A DNA stretch of 53,677 nt from Polaromonas sp. (GTDB lineage: Bacteria; Pseudomonadota; Gammaproteobacteria; Burkholderiales; Burkholderiaceae). The stretch is from assembly GCA_013823505.1 (NCBI GenBank), contig PNMH01000019.1, positions 1-53,677 on the forward strand, written 5' to 3'. The notes below the pieces were generated by a model, which was not told the origin of the DNA, made no database searches, and worked only from the letters and a program-made list of their open reading frames with translations. This document shows positions 1-10,476 of the stretch, piece after piece (position 1 is the first letter of the stretch; each line of letters begins with the position of its first letter). Made by a program: the position numbers and the translations under genes.

Positions 1-566
1 ACGCGGCCGGTGGCTTGCGCGGCGTCCACGTGGAAGATCACACCCTTCTCACGGCAAATGGCGCCGATGGCCGCGATGTCCTGGATCACACCGATCTCGT
101 TGTTCACAAACATGACCGAGGCAATGATGGTGTCGGGGCGGATCGCTGCCTTGAAAGCCTCAAGGTCGAGCAAACCGTCGGCCTGCACGTCCATGTAGGT
201 CACCTCAAAGCCCTGGCGCTCCAGTTCGCGGCAGGTGTCGAGCACGGCCTTGTGCTCGGTCTTCACCGTGATGAGGTGCTTGCCCTTGGTCTTGTAGAAG
301 TGCGCTGCACCTTTGAGGGCGAGGTTGTTGGACTCGGTTGCACCACTGGTCCAGACAATTTCCCGGGGATCGGCGCCGATCAGCGCGGCCACCTGCTCAC
401 GCGCGGTTTCAACAGCTTTCTCGGCTTCCCAGCCCCATGCGTGGCTGCGCGACGCCGGGTTGCCGAAGTGTTCACGCAACCAGGGAATCATGGCGTCCAC
501 CACCCGCGGGTCGCAGGGGTTGGTGGCGCTGTAGTCCATGTAAATGGGAAAGTGGGGAGTGCTCAT
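1..566 (-). CDS. iscS: Cysteine desulfurase IscS, N-terminal 188 residues (C-terminus outside window)
   Basis: IscS is a PLP enzyme that removes sulfur from L-cysteine and passes it as persulfide to the IscU scaffold for Fe-S cluster assembly. The visible part begins [20 protein letters not shown], contains the conserved [12 protein letters not shown] segment and ends in VDAAQATGR, which holds the PLP-binding Asp and Gln region. The PLP lysine and the persulfide cysteine lie beyond base 1, so catalytic completeness cannot be judged. The gene lies 94 bases downstream of iscR on the same strand, the usual isc operon order, and should be controlled from the iscR promoter. The first ATG after the gap was taken as start. 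Confidence 0.96.
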   Translation of the reverse strand, partial: MSTPHFPIYMDYSATNPCDPRVVDAMIPWLREHFGNPASRSHAWGWEAEKAVETAREQVAALIGADPREIVWTSGATESNNLALKGAAHFYKTKGKHLITVKTEHKAVLDTCRELERQGFEVTYMDVQADGLLDLEAFKAAIRPDTIIASVMFVNNEIGVIQDIAAIGAICREKGVIFHVDAAQATGR

Positions 567-631
567 GGCTGACGGCCTCAGGGCTGGCTGAATGAATCAA
601 AGAACGGGTGGTGACAAAACTGCCTGCTGCA

Positions 632-652
632 GCCCGGAGCGTTGCTCCGGGC
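632..652 (-). other. Hairpin between iscR and iscS
   Basis: A perfect 9-bp inverted repeat (GCCCGGAGC / GCTCCGGGC) with a 3-base loop lies in the iscR-iscS gap. On the transcribed strand no U-run follows directly; a TTTT lies about 15 bases further on. It could partly terminate, stabilise or mark a processing point, giving different iscR and iscS levels. The role is inference. Confidence 0.5.
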
Positions 653-660
653 CTTCAGGC

Positions 661-1197
661 TCATTTGGAGAACGCAGCTCCACCCAGTGCAAACACCGAG
701 TTGGGCGCGTTCACGCGAATGGGCTTGACCACCGGCGCACTGGAGATGGCTCGCTTGATCATGGGGGCGTTTTCCACCACCACGCCTTTGGCCAGCTGGT
801 CATCCACGAGCGACTGCAATGACACGGAGTCGAGGAAGTCCACCATCTTGGTGTTGAGCGCAGCCCACAGCTCGTGGGTCATGCAGCGGTGTCCTTCGCC
901 CAGACAGTTTTCCTTGCCGCCACACTGCGTGGCGTCGATCGGCTCGTCCACCGACACGATGATGTCGGCAACAGTGATCTCGGATGCTTTGCGGCCCAGG
1001 GTATAGCCACCGCCCGGCCCACGAGTCGACTCGACGAGTTCGTGGCGACGCAGCTTGCCGAACAACTGCTCGAGGTAAGACAACGAGATCTGTTGCCGCT
1101 GGCTGATCGCCGCGAGCGTGACGGGTCCGTTGTTCTGGCGCAGGGCCAGGTCAATCATGGCTGTGACCGCAAAGCGGCCTTTGGTCGTGAGGCGCAT
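661..1197 (-). CDS. iscR: Fe-S cluster-sensing transcriptional regulator IscR (Rrf2 family)
   Basis: IscR binds a [2Fe-2S] cluster and represses the isc operon when clusters are plentiful. The 178-residue protein begins MRLTTKGRFAVTAMIDLALR and has the Rrf2 winged-helix region with ISLSYLEQLFGKLR and RGPGGGY. Candidate cluster ligands are Cys92, Cys98, Cys105 and His108 (in CMTHELW). E. coli IscR spaces its cysteines x5/x5; here the spacing is x5/x6, so the third Cys and the His are shifted by one residue. It is the first gene of the isc operon, and its promoter carries a type-1 IscR site, which supports autoregulation. Confidence 0.96.
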   Translation of the reverse strand: MRLTTKGRFAVTAMIDLALRQNNGPVTLAAISQRQQISLSYLEQLFGKLRRHELVESTRGPGGGYTLGRKASEITVADIIVSVDEPIDATQCGGKENCLGEGHRCMTHELWAALNTKMVDFLDSVSLQSLVDDQLAKGVVVENAPMIKRAISSAPVVKPIRVNAPNSVFALGGAAFSK

Positions 1198-1308
1198 TTT
1201 TCAAGCTCCTTGAATGTTGGCTTGACTGTCGTTGACTGGCCCACGGGTATCACCCCCTGAACCCCTTCTCCGCCCACCCCGACCACTGCTGGTCGCTTCA
1301 TCGAAGGC

Positions 1309-1333
1309 TTTCCCGACTGTTTTCGTCGAGTAT
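1309..1333 (-). promoter_or_regulatory. Type-1 IscR binding site over the iscR -10
   Basis: Read on the minus strand the site is ATACTC GACG AAAAC AGTC GGGAAA. By my count it matches the E. coli type-1 IscR consensus (ATASYYGACTRWWWYAGTCRRSTAT) at 22 of 25 positions. It overlaps the candidate -10 hexamer, so bound IscR would block polymerase, as expected for autorepression. Confidence 0.7.
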
Positions 1334-1334
1334 A
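1329..1334 (-). promoter_or_regulatory. Candidate -10 box of the isc operon
   Basis: TATACT on the minus strand, about 130 bases upstream of the iscR start, in the AT-richer part of the gap. The matching -35 region (about 1352-1357) is poor, which is common for activated or repressed promoters. Supported mainly by the overlapping IscR site. Confidence 0.5.
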
Positions 1335-1358
1335 GCTTAAAAGCCTAGTGATTTGCTC

Positions 1359-1569
1359 AGCATCTTAAACCAGAAACGTCGTTTGTCCATGACAAATCGA
1401 CCGAATGACTCAAAAGACCAAAAAATTACCACTCGGTCTCACTTGATGAAAAGCCCTCGGGTTGAGACCCGGTTGCACCGCGTTTGTTCAGTCACAAAGG
1501 GAAAACGTGGCGCAGGGTGGCGTGCCCGGGCTGGTACACGGCCCGGGAGGCCAACGCGGCAGCCCGTCT
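1359..1569. other. Gene-free stretch between the isc promoter and uvrB
   Basis: No coding region is supported here. The stretch is less GC-rich than its surroundings around 1380-1450 and holds a GC-rich inverted repeat next to the end of uvrB (listed separately). Nothing else was recognised. Confidence 0.6.
1525..1547 (-). terminator. Possible weak terminator hairpin after uvrB
   Basis: CCCGGGC and GCCCGGG form a 7-bp stem with a 9-base loop, 22 bases past the uvrB stop. The nearest T-rich run on the transcribed strand (GTTTTCCC) is about 20 bases further on, so a classical intrinsic terminator is doubtful. Confidence 0.3.
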
Positions 1570-3690
<2,121 letters not shown>

Positions 3691-4119
3691 CGGCAGATTG
3701 TGCCGGATGGTCTTCTTTGGCGCTGGCGCCGGGCGGACGGGCCTGGCGCACGCCGGGCTTGGCCAGAACCTCGACGTAGGCCTCGGTGGCGCCCTCTTTC
3801 GCCACCGCGTCCAGGCTGGCCATCAAGGCCGAGAGGTGGACCACCTGCGCTGTGTCTTTCGTTGCACCGCAGCGGCAGTCGAAGTCCAGGAAATCCACGC
3901 CTTCGGGCAGGTCGCGGCGGCGCTCACGCTTGAGGTATTTGCGGATCTCGTGCTTGACGGCTTCGAGCACGCGGTCGCGGTGACGGCCCTCTTGGGTCAG
4001 CTGAAAGGTTTTTCTCATGGCGATCGGGCGCGTGCAGCGCGAAGTCAGGGAACCGAAGTCCGGGAAAAGACGGGTGGCAAGGGGCGCGATTATGCGCGCC
4101 GGGGTATCCTGCGTCGCAC

Positions 4120-4722
4120 ATGACACCCCGCGAACAACACCCCACGCCCAGCAAGGACGAGATCGCCCTGCTTGAGCCTTTCGACCGCCTGGGTCTGGAC
4201 CGCATCGTGCTGGTCAACACCGCCGCGAAGGCGCGCGAAGCCTGCGCCGAGTTGACCGACAGTGCGGTCTGGGGCTTCGACACCGAGTCCAAGCCCACCT
4301 TTTTCAAGGACCAGCTATCCGACGGGCCACACATCGTGCAGTTGTCCAACCTGCAGCGCGCGTGGGTGTTCCAGCTGCACGACCCCGCCTGCCGCGAGCA
4401 GGTGGCAGGCCTGCTGGCCAATGGCGCGCACACCAAGGCCGGCTTTGGTCTGGGGGACGACACCAAGCGCATCGTCTCCAAACTCGCGGTGGAGCCCGCC
4501 GCCGTGCTGGAGCTCAACACCGTGTTCCGCGAACGCGGCTACCGCAAGGACATGGGCGTGAAGGGCGCGGTGGCTGTGCTGTTCAACCGGCGCTTCCTCA
4601 AATCCAAAAAAGCCGCCACTTCCAACTGGGCCAACCCTTACCTGAGCGAATCTCAGCTGGTCTACGCGGCGAACGACGCGTACGCCGCGGCCCGCGTGTT
4701 TGAAGCGCTGGATCTGCGCTGA
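4120..4722 (+). CDS. DEDDy-type 3'-5' exonuclease domain protein
   Basis: A 200-residue protein with the RNase D/WRN exonuclease fold. Motif I is FDTES (Asp54, Glu56); motif II is in GFGLGDDTKRI (Asp113/Asp114); motif III is YAANDAYAAARVF (Tyr182, Asp186). All four acidic metal ligands are therefore present and catalysis is likely. It lacks the HRDC domains of full-length RNase D (about 375 residues), so it is a single-domain nuclease with unknown DNA or RNA substrate. It is transcribed divergently from the DUF6172-uvrB unit across a gap of about 100 bases. Confidence 0.85.
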   Translation: MTPREQHPTPSKDEIALLEPFDRLGLDRIVLVNTAAKAREACAELTDSAVWGFDTESKPTFFKDQLSDGPHIVQLSNLQRAWVFQLHDPACREQVAGLLANGAHTKAGFGLGDDTKRIVSKLAVEPAAVLELNTVFRERGYRKDMGVKGAVAVLFNRRFLKSKKAATSNWANPYLSESQLVYAANDAYAAARVFEALDLR

Positions 4723-4731
4723 TCCGGCGGT

Positions 4732-4944
4732 TCAGCGCCGCCGCAACGGCGTGAGCAGATCACCCAAGCCGTTGTGGTCGATCTCGTGCATGAGCTGCAG
4801 CAGACGCCCCACCTCGCTCTTGGGAAAGCCCTCACGCGCGAACCAGTTGAGGTAGTTGCCCGGCAGGTCCGCGATCACGCGGCCCTTGTGTTTGCCGAAC
4901 GGCATTTCCACGGTGAGCAGGCGTTCCAGGTCTTCGGGTTTCAT
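4732..4944 (-). CDS. DUF3820 family protein
   Basis: A 70-residue protein, MKPEDLERLLTVEMPFGKHK onward, with the family hallmark MPFGKHKGR followed by LPGNYLNWFAREGFP. DUF3820 proteins are small and of uncertain function; some are annotated as putative quorum-sensing-regulated virulence factors, but nothing here supports a specific role. The gene converges on the exonuclease gene with 9 bases between stops, and is divergent from the acyltransferase gene. Confidence 0.85.
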   Translation of the reverse strand: MKPEDLERLLTVEMPFGKHKGRVIADLPGNYLNWFAREGFPKSEVGRLLQLMHEIDHNGLGDLLTPLRRR

Positions 4945-4994
4945 GCGGTGGCATCCTAACGCGCCCCAGGCAACCGTCGCCGATACTTGGCGCC

Positions 4995-5588
4995 ATGCAA
5001 CGCACGATCTTCACCACCCCTGTCGTCAACACGCTGCTGCGCGCCTTCTCGATCGGCTTTCTGAAAGTCACCGGCTGGCGAGTGGAAGGCGCCCTGCCCG
5101 CCCACGCTGCGCGCAGCGTGCTGATCGCAGCACCCCACACCAGCAACTGGGACCTGCCCTACACCCTCATGGTGGCCTTTGCCTTGCGGCTCAACATCCG
5201 CTGGATGGGCAAACAAAGCATCTTCCGCGCACCGTTTGGCGGAGTCATGCGCTGGCTCGGCGGCATTGCGGTCAACCGCGAGCAGTCCACCAACCTCGTG
5301 GCCGCCTCGGCCCAAGCCATTCGTGCAGCCGACGGTCCGCTGCAGCTCATCGTGCCGCCCGAGGGCACGCGCAGCAAGACGCGGTATTGGAAAACCGGTT
5401 TCTACTACATCGCCCGCGAGGCCCAGGTGCCCATCGTCATGGCCTACATGGACTACGAGCGCAAGATCAGCGGCCTGGGCCCGTTGTTCGAGCCCACCGG
5501 CGATGTGGAGGCCGACATGGCGGCCATCAAGGCGTTCTACGTGCCCTTCAAAGGCAAGAACGCAGCGCAGTTCGAACCGGCCGACTGA
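4995..5588 (+). CDS. Lysophospholipid acyltransferase (PlsC-like) family protein
   Basis: A 197-residue acyltransferase. It has the catalytic HX4D motif HTSNWD (His48, Asp53) and the acceptor-phosphate motif PPEGTRS (about 121-127), in the order and spacing of 1-acyl-glycerol-3-phosphate acyltransferases. The N-terminal hydrophobic segment (about residues 8-25) suggests membrane association. It is shorter than PlsC and resembles the small proteins often labelled glycerol acyltransferase, so the exact acceptor lipid is unknown. The ATG at 4995 gives the normal family start; the gene stands alone and converges on the aminotransferase gene with 1 base between stops. Confidence 0.85.
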   Translation: MQRTIFTTPVVNTLLRAFSIGFLKVTGWRVEGALPAHAARSVLIAAPHTSNWDLPYTLMVAFALRLNIRWMGKQSIFRAPFGGVMRWLGGIAVNREQSTNLVAASAQAIRAADGPLQLIVPPEGTRSKTRYWKTGFYYIAREAQVPIVMAYMDYERKISGLGPLFEPTGDVEADMAAIKAFYVPFKGKNAAQFEPAD

Positions 5589-5589
5589 A

Positions 5590-6792
5590 TCAGAGGGCCT
5601 GGGCGAGACGGCCCACGCCTTCTTCGATCTTCTCCAGACCCACGGTCGCAAAGCTCAGGCGCAGGGTCGCCAGATCGGGGTTGCGGGCATAGAACGGGGC
5701 GCCGGGCACAAAGGCCACGCCCTTGTCGATCGCGCGCTTCGCGAGCTCGGCGCCATCGGCGACCTTGCCCCCCGCACCCGTGAGACGCGCCCAGATGAAC
5801 AGACCGCCCTGCGGCTGCACGAACTCGATCGCATCTCCCAGTTCGCGCCGCAGCGCGTTGCCCATGGTGGTGGCGCGCTCGGCGTACACCTGCCGCACCT
5901 TGGCCAGCGTGGCGGGCATGCGCCCGGCCTTGAGGTACTGTGCGGCCGTGGCCTGTGCGAAGGTGCTGGTGTGCGCATCGCTGAACTGTTTGCACATGGT
6001 GGCCTTGGCCAGCAGCTCGGCCGACCCCACCATCCAGCCCACGCGCAGGCCGGGGCTGAGCACCTTGCTCAAGCTGCCGCAATGCACCAGCCGCTCGCGG
6101 CTGCCGGGCACATCGGCGCTCAGCGCCAGCAGGCTGGGCGGCGGTGCCTCGCCAAAGTACAAGTCGCCGTAGGGGTCGTCTTCCACGATCAGCGTGTTGT
6201 GCTTCACCGCCATCTGCAGCACCGCCTTGCGCCGCTCCAGCGTCATGAGCGCACCACTGGGATTACCAAAGGTGGGGATGAGGTACACAAACTTCGGTTG
6301 GTGCTCGGCGATCAATTGCTCCAGCCGGTCGGTCTGGGTGCCTTCGCCGTCCACCGGCACCGTGATCAGTTCGGCGCCATACAGGCGGAAGCACTGGATG
6401 GTGGCCAGAAACGTGGGGCCTTCGACGATCACCTTGTCGCCGGGAGAAATGAGCGTCTTGCCCAGCAGGTCCAGACCTTGCTGGCTGCCGGTGGTGACGA
6501 TGAGGTCATTCGCCGCCACACCGCTCACGCCTTTGCTGGCCATGAAGCCGGCGATCTGCTCGCGCAGCGGCTGGTGGCCCTCGGTTGCGCCGTATTGCAA
6601 TGCAGCGCCAGGCTCCTCGGAGAGAGCGGTGTTCACCGCTTCGCGAATGCCTTCCACATCGAAGAGCGCACTGTCGGGGAAACCACCGGCAAAACTGATG
6701 ATGCCGGGCCTGCCCAGCAGCTTGAACAGCTCGCGTATGGCGGAGGTTTCCACGTTGTTGAGGCGGTCGGCGAAGGGGATGGTGAAGGACAT
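5590..6792 (-). CDS. PLP-dependent fold-type I aminotransferase (2-aminoadipate/MocR-like)
   Basis: A 400-residue aminotransferase. The PLP lysine is Lys243 in GSLSKVLSPGLRVGW, the pyridine-binding Asp is in EDDPYGDL (about 204-211), and the substrate carboxylate Arg is in LRLSFATV near the end. The start SFAGGFPDSALF and the QYGATEGHQPLRE block are typical of the LysN/2-aminoadipate aminotransferase group, which lacks the GntR domain of full MocR regulators. The natural substrate cannot be read from sequence; branched-chain, aromatic or 2-aminoadipate are the usual choices. Divergent from nth. Confidence 0.88.
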   Translation of the reverse strand: MSFTIPFADRLNNVETSAIRELFKLLGRPGIISFAGGFPDSALFDVEGIREAVNTALSEEPGAALQYGATEGHQPLREQIAGFMASKGVSGVAANDLIVTTGSQQGLDLLGKTLISPGDKVIVEGPTFLATIQCFRLYGAELITVPVDGEGTQTDRLEQLIAEHQPKFVYLIPTFGNPSGALMTLERRKAVLQMAVKHNTLIVEDDPYGDLYFGEAPPPSLLALSADVPGSRERLVHCGSLSKVLSPGLRVGWMVGSAELLAKATMCKQFSDAHTSTFAQATAAQYLKAGRMPATLAKVRQVYAERATTMGNALRRELGDAIEFVQPQGGLFIWARLTGAGGKVADGAELAKRAIDKGVAFVPGAPFYARNPDLATLRLSFATVGLEKIEEGVGRLAQAL

Positions 6793-6880
6793 GGCGGGGT
6801 CTCGACAGGCGGAGCGAAATGAAACAGACGTGCATTGTCCCCAAATCTGCTGAAGGCGCCCGGATCGCTAGACTTCGCCC

Positions 6881-7516
6881 ATGAAATCCGCCCAGATCGA
6901 AGCCTTCTTCGCCACCCTCCAGGCCGCCAACCCGACGCCTCAGACCGAGCTGGAATACACCAGCGTCTTTGAGCTCCTGGCCGCCGTACTGCTATCGGCC
7001 CAGGCCACCGATGTGGGCGTGAACAAGGCCACGCGCAAGCTGTTCCCGGTGGCGAACACACCGCAGAAGATCCTCGACCTCGGACTCGACGGGCTGGAGG
7101 GTTACATCAAGACCATCGGCCTGTACCGCAGCAAGGCCAGGCACCTCATGGAAGCCTGCCGCATGCTGGTGGATCTGCACGGCGGCGAGGTGCCGCGCAA
7201 CCGCGAAGCGCTCGAAGCCCTTCCCGGCGTGGGCCGCAAAACGGCCAACGTGGTGCTCAACGTGGCCTTTGGCCAGCCCACCATGGCGGTGGATACGCAC
7301 ATCTTTCGCGTGAGCAACCGCACCGGCCTGGCGCCGGGCAAGAACCCGCTGCAGGTGGAGACACAACTGATGAAACGCGTGCCACCCGCCTACGCGGTGG
7401 ACTCGCACCACTGGCTCATCCTGCTCGGGCGTTACGTGTGCCAGGCGCGCAAGCCGCTGTGTCCGAAGTGCTCGGTGGCGGCGTACTGCGATTTCAGGGA
7501 CAAGACCCTGGCCTGA
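6881..7516 (+). CDS. nth: Endonuclease III
   Basis: A base-excision repair enzyme that removes oxidised pyrimidines and cuts abasic sites. The 211-residue product has the helix-hairpin-helix LPGVGRKTANVVL with catalytic Lys120, the catalytic Asp138 in VDTHIFRV, and a [4Fe-4S] loop Cys187-x6-Cys194-x2-Cys197-x5-Cys203 at the C-terminus. Length and motif spacing match E. coli Nth, with every catalytic and cluster residue present. It is monocistronic and divergent from the aminotransferase gene; the last gene of the cobalamin operon converges on it with a 9-base gap. Confidence 0.98.
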   Translation: MKSAQIEAFFATLQAANPTPQTELEYTSVFELLAAVLLSAQATDVGVNKATRKLFPVANTPQKILDLGLDGLEGYIKTIGLYRSKARHLMEACRMLVDLHGGEVPRNREALEALPGVGRKTANVVLNVAFGQPTMAVDTHIFRVSNRTGLAPGKNPLQVETQLMKRVPPAYAVDSHHWLILLGRYVCQARKPLCPKCSVAAYCDFRDKTLA

Positions 7517-7525
7517 GCTGCCGAC

Positions 7526-8056
7526 TCACCCCTGCGACGGCAACACACGCCCCGTGCCGAGCAGGGTGCGGCCAGCCAGCAAGGCGAACTTGCTTCCTGA
7601 CGTGAGCTGTGCCAAGGCCAACTCGGGGCGCAGGAACTGAACCTCCAGCGTGCAAGGCACTTCGGGCACCGGTTCCCCATCCGACGGCACCGCCAGGCGG
7701 GTGGTGAATCCCTCGGAGCCCAGCACCAACGCACCATCGAAGTGGCCGGCGCGAATCGGCCGGCTGAGCCGGGGCGTGTCGGCCGCCAGCAGGGTGAGTT
7801 CGATGCGGGCGTGGGGCTCGAAAGGCGTGCCGGCCGCGAAGCCTTGCAGTTGGTGTTTGGGCGCCCGCGCGCGCTGCATCAACCACCCGATGATGTTGCC
7901 CACGATGGGCAGCCACAGCACCATCAGCAACGAGCCCACATCACGCGCCAGCGAAGGCTGTGGCGCGAACCAGCGCACCAGACCGCCGATGAGCGCGAGC
8001 ACCAGCATCGCCACGGCCATAATCTGGCGGCGTGCAGAGAGGGAAGATGGGGTCAT
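7526..8056 (-). CDS. Small two-helix membrane protein at the end of the cobalamin operon
   Basis: A 176-residue protein of unknown function. From the chosen ATG it has two hydrophobic segments (about residues 13-31, MAVAMLVLALIGGLVRW; and 40-60, GSLLMVLWLPIVGNIIGWLM), then a soluble beta-rich region of about 110 residues with a repeated theme of 'GTPFEPHARIELTLL' type strands. The frame is open upstream, but that part overlaps cobC. It follows cobC by 19 bases on the same strand, so it may be read with the operon, yet nothing shows a role in cobalamin metabolism. Confidence 0.75.
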   Translation of the reverse strand: MTPSSLSARRQIMAVAMLVLALIGGLVRWFAPQPSLARDVGSLLMVLWLPIVGNIIGWLMQRARAPKHQLQGFAAGTPFEPHARIELTLLAADTPRLSRPIRAGHFDGALVLGSEGFTTRLAVPSDGEPVPEVPCTLEVQFLRPELALAQLTSGSKFALLAGRTLLGTGRVLPSQG

Positions 8057-8075
8057 GGTGTGGCGCCGAGGGGGT

Positions 8076-8630
8076 TTAGAAAGACAGCGAGGTCCAGCCA
8101 CCCGGCTCGGGCGCGTCCTTGGGCCATTGGGCCACATCCCCGATGTGCACCCCGCCGCTGGCCACGATGTGATGCACCGCGCGGATCACGCCGGCGTGCG
8201 TGACCCACACCACGTCGGTGGTCTTTGCCGGCCGCAGATCGGCGAGCGCCGCCGCCACGCGGTACAGCAGCATCTGCGTGCTCTCGGCGCCACCGAAGCG
8301 GTGGTGGGCGAAATCCGCCATCCACTCGTCAAACGCACTGCGCGGCATGCTGTCCCAGCGCTGGAGTTCCCATGCGCCGAAATCCATTTCGTTCAGGCGC
8401 GTGTCCATGCGCGCCGCGCCCAGATCAGGCCGCTCGGCTTGCAGGGCACTCACCATCTGCTGCGCGCGCAACAGGCCTGATACCCACACGGGTGTACCCG
8501 CAGGCGGCAGCGGCGCAAAGGCCTGTGCGGCTTCGCGCGTGAGTGCGGCGTCGGCCGGTACATCGCTAGCGCCGTAGCACAGGCCCTCGGGCAACAAGAC
8601 GCGCGCGTGGCGCAGCAGCCAGAGCTTCAT
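8076..8630 (-). CDS. cobC: Alpha-ribazole phosphatase-like histidine phosphatase CobC
   Basis: A 184-residue histidine phosphatase starting MKLWLLRHARVLLPEGLCYG. The catalytic RHA motif with its His is at residues 7-9, and the second His is in VTHAGVIRAV. In cobalamin synthesis CobC dephosphorylates alpha-ribazole-5'-phosphate or adenosylcobalamin-5'-phosphate. The start overlaps the cobS stop by four bases (ATGA), which fixes both start and operon membership. The usual third base of the signature (RHG) is Ala here, as in several CobC proteins. A general phosphatase role cannot be ruled out. Confidence 0.85.
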   Translation of the reverse strand: MKLWLLRHARVLLPEGLCYGASDVPADAALTREAAQAFAPLPPAGTPVWVSGLLRAQQMVSALQAERPDLGAARMDTRLNEMDFGAWELQRWDSMPRSAFDEWMADFAHHRFGGAESTQMLLYRVAAALADLRPAKTTDVVWVTHAGVIRAVHHIVASGGVHIGDVAQWPKDAPEPGGWTSLSF

Positions 8631-9430
8631 GAAATCGAGAGGGCCAAGCCCAGGTAAAAGAGCACCTCGCACACCTGCTGCGTGGCGCCCAGCCCGTCAC
8701 CGGTGAACCCCTGGAGGCGGCGCTGCAGCAGGCGCCACATCCAGGCCAGGCCGATCAAGGCGCCAAGCACGGCCTGCGCCCACGGCGCAGCGGGCAGCAA
8801 CCACACCACCAGCGCCATGGCCAGTGCCCACCACAGCAGGCCCGCAGCCAGACCGGCGTTGCCGATGCTCTCGGCCAGCGGCTTGCTTTTGGACTGCGGT
8901 GTGTCCCCCACGTGCGGCAACGAGCGGATCACCAGCAGCGGCACCGTGCGCGAGGTCACATGCGCCGCGAACAGCGCCACCACTGCGAGCCAGGCGTCCA
9001 CTTGCGCCAGCATGGACAGCAGCGCCACCTTGGCCAGCACCGCCAGCACCAGCGCGATCGCCCCATAGCTGCCGATGCGCGAGTCCTTCATGATCTCCAG
9101 CGCGCGGCCGCGGTCCATGCTGCCACCCAGCCCGTCCGCCAGGTCGGCCAGCCCGTCTTCGTGAAACGCGCCAGTGAGCAGCACGCCGAACACGGTGCTG
9201 GTGATGGCTGCCACCCAAGGGGCGGCGGGCACCGGCGGCAACAACAGCAACAGGCCCCAGAACACTGCCGCCGTGAGCCCGCCCACGATCCAGCCCACGC
9301 CCGGGAAATGCGCGGCGCTGGCGCGCAGCATGGCCGAACTGAAGCCCACCCACTCGGCCAGCCGCCCCGTCACCGGGATGCGGGTGAAGAACTGCAGGGC
9401 CAGCAGGAAATGTCGGAAGAACTGCGTCAT
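8627..9430 (-). CDS. cobS: Adenosylcobinamide-GDP ribazoletransferase (cobalamin synthase) CobS
   Basis: CobS joins adenosylcobinamide-GDP to alpha-ribazole (phosphate), the last assembly step, at the inner membrane. The 267-residue product has the conserved acidic block AFHEDGLADLADGLGG (about residues 88-103), probably metal-binding, a second DGLGATQQ near the C-terminus, and at least five hydrophobic segments. It starts in a 4-base ATGA overlap with the cobT stop and ends in one with cobC. Confidence 0.96.
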   Translation of the reverse strand: MTQFFRHFLLALQFFTRIPVTGRLAEWVGFSSAMLRASAAHFPGVGWIVGGLTAAVFWGLLLLLPPVPAAPWVAAITSTVFGVLLTGAFHEDGLADLADGLGGSMDRGRALEIMKDSRIGSYGAIALVLAVLAKVALLSMLAQVDAWLAVVALFAAHVTSRTVPLLVIRSLPHVGDTPQSKSKPLAESIGNAGLAAGLLWWALAMALVVWLLPAAPWAQAVLGALIGLAWMWRLLQRRLQGFTGDGLGATQQVCEVLFYLGLALSIS

Positions 9431-10476
9431 GCGCGCGCAGGAGCGGCCTCGTCGCTGCGCGACACCCCCGCCGCTTCAAAGCTCGCCATCTCGCGCAGCA
9501 GCGCACACGCGCTCACCAGCAGTGGCCAGGCCAGTGCCGCGCCGGAACCTTCGCCCAGGCGCAAGCCCAGGTCCAGCAGCGGCTCGGCCTTGAGGTGGGC
9601 GAGCATGAGGGCGTGGCCGCGCTCGCCAGATCGGTGCGCGAACACGCAGCGCTGCAACACGAGGGGCTGCAGATGGCTGGCCACCAGGACGGCCGAAGTG
9701 GCGATGAAGCCGTCCACCACGATCACCCGCCGCTCCTCGGCGGCCTGGAGCACCGCGCCCACCAGCGTGGCGATCTCGAAACCGCCAAAGGCTGCAAGAA
9801 CGTCCAGCGGCGCCTTCGCGTCGGCGTGGCGCGTCAGGACCTCGCGCAGGATGCCGATCTTGCGATGCACGGCCGCGGCGTCCAGCCCCGTGCCGGCGCC
9901 GGTGACTTCGGCCACCTCCAGCCCGGCCAGTCGTGCGAGCAGCAGGGACGCGGCCGAGGTGTTGCCGATGCCCATTTCGCCCAGCAGCAAGGCGTTGCCC
10001 GGCAGGCCCTGCAACACCTCGCGGCCGTTGGCGATGGCCTGGGCGCATTGCGCGGCGCTCATGGCCGGGCCTTCGAGCGCGTCGGCGGTTCCGTGCGCGA
10101 CCTTTTTGACGATCAAACCATCTCTGGCCGCAAAGTCGTGCTTCACACCGCAGTCCACCACGGTGAGGCCGATGCCGTGCTGACGCGCCAGCACGCTCAC
10201 CGCCGCGCCCCCGGCCAGGAAGTTCTCCACCATCTGCCAGGTCACGTCGCTCGGAAAGGCCGACACACCGCGCGCGGCCAGGCCGTGGTCGCCAGCGCAC
10301 ACCAGCATCTGCGGTGATTGCAGCAGCGGCTGCGTCTTGCCGAGAATCAAGCCGATGCGCTGCGCCAGCGCTTCGATGCGACCGAGCGAACCCAGCGGCT
10401 TGGTCTTGTTGTCCAGCGCGCGCTGCAGGGTCTGGGCGAGTTCGGGTTGGGAGATGTCGAGCATGTTCGTGTTCAT
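9427..10476 (-). CDS. cobT: Nicotinate-nucleotide--dimethylbenzimidazole phosphoribosyltransferase CobT
   Basis: CobT makes alpha-ribazole-5'-phosphate from dimethylbenzimidazole and nicotinate mononucleotide, activating the lower ligand of B12. The 349-residue product shows KPLGSLGRIE, CAGDHG, GEMGIGNTSAAS and GLRLGEGSGAA, whose Glu309 corresponds to the catalytic Glu317 of the Salmonella enzyme. The N-terminus MNTNMLDISQPELAQTLQ could also begin at the second Met. It overlaps cobQ and cobS by four bases each. No dimethylbenzimidazole synthesis gene (bluB) is visible in the window. Confidence 0.97.
   Translation of the reverse strand: MNTNMLDISQPELAQTLQRALDNKTKPLGSLGRIEALAQRIGLILGKTQPLLQSPQMLVCAGDHGLAARGVSAFPSDVTWQMVENFLAGGAAVSVLARQHGIGLTVVDCGVKHDFAARDGLIVKKVAHGTADALEGPAMSAAQCAQAIANGREVLQGLPGNALLLGEMGIGNTSAASLLLARLAGLEVAEVTGAGTGLDAAAVHRKIGILREVLTRHADAKAPLDVLAAFGGFEIATLVGAVLQAAEERRVIVVDGFIATSAVLVASHLQPLVLQRCVFAHRSGERGHALMLAHLKAEPLLDLGLRLGEGSGAALAWPLLVSACALLREMASFEAAGVSRSDEAAPARA

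Noticed and set aside
1217..1250. A second IscR site (ATACCCGTGGGCCAGTC on the minus strand)
   Set aside because: The half-sites are two bases too close and the GACT part is poor.
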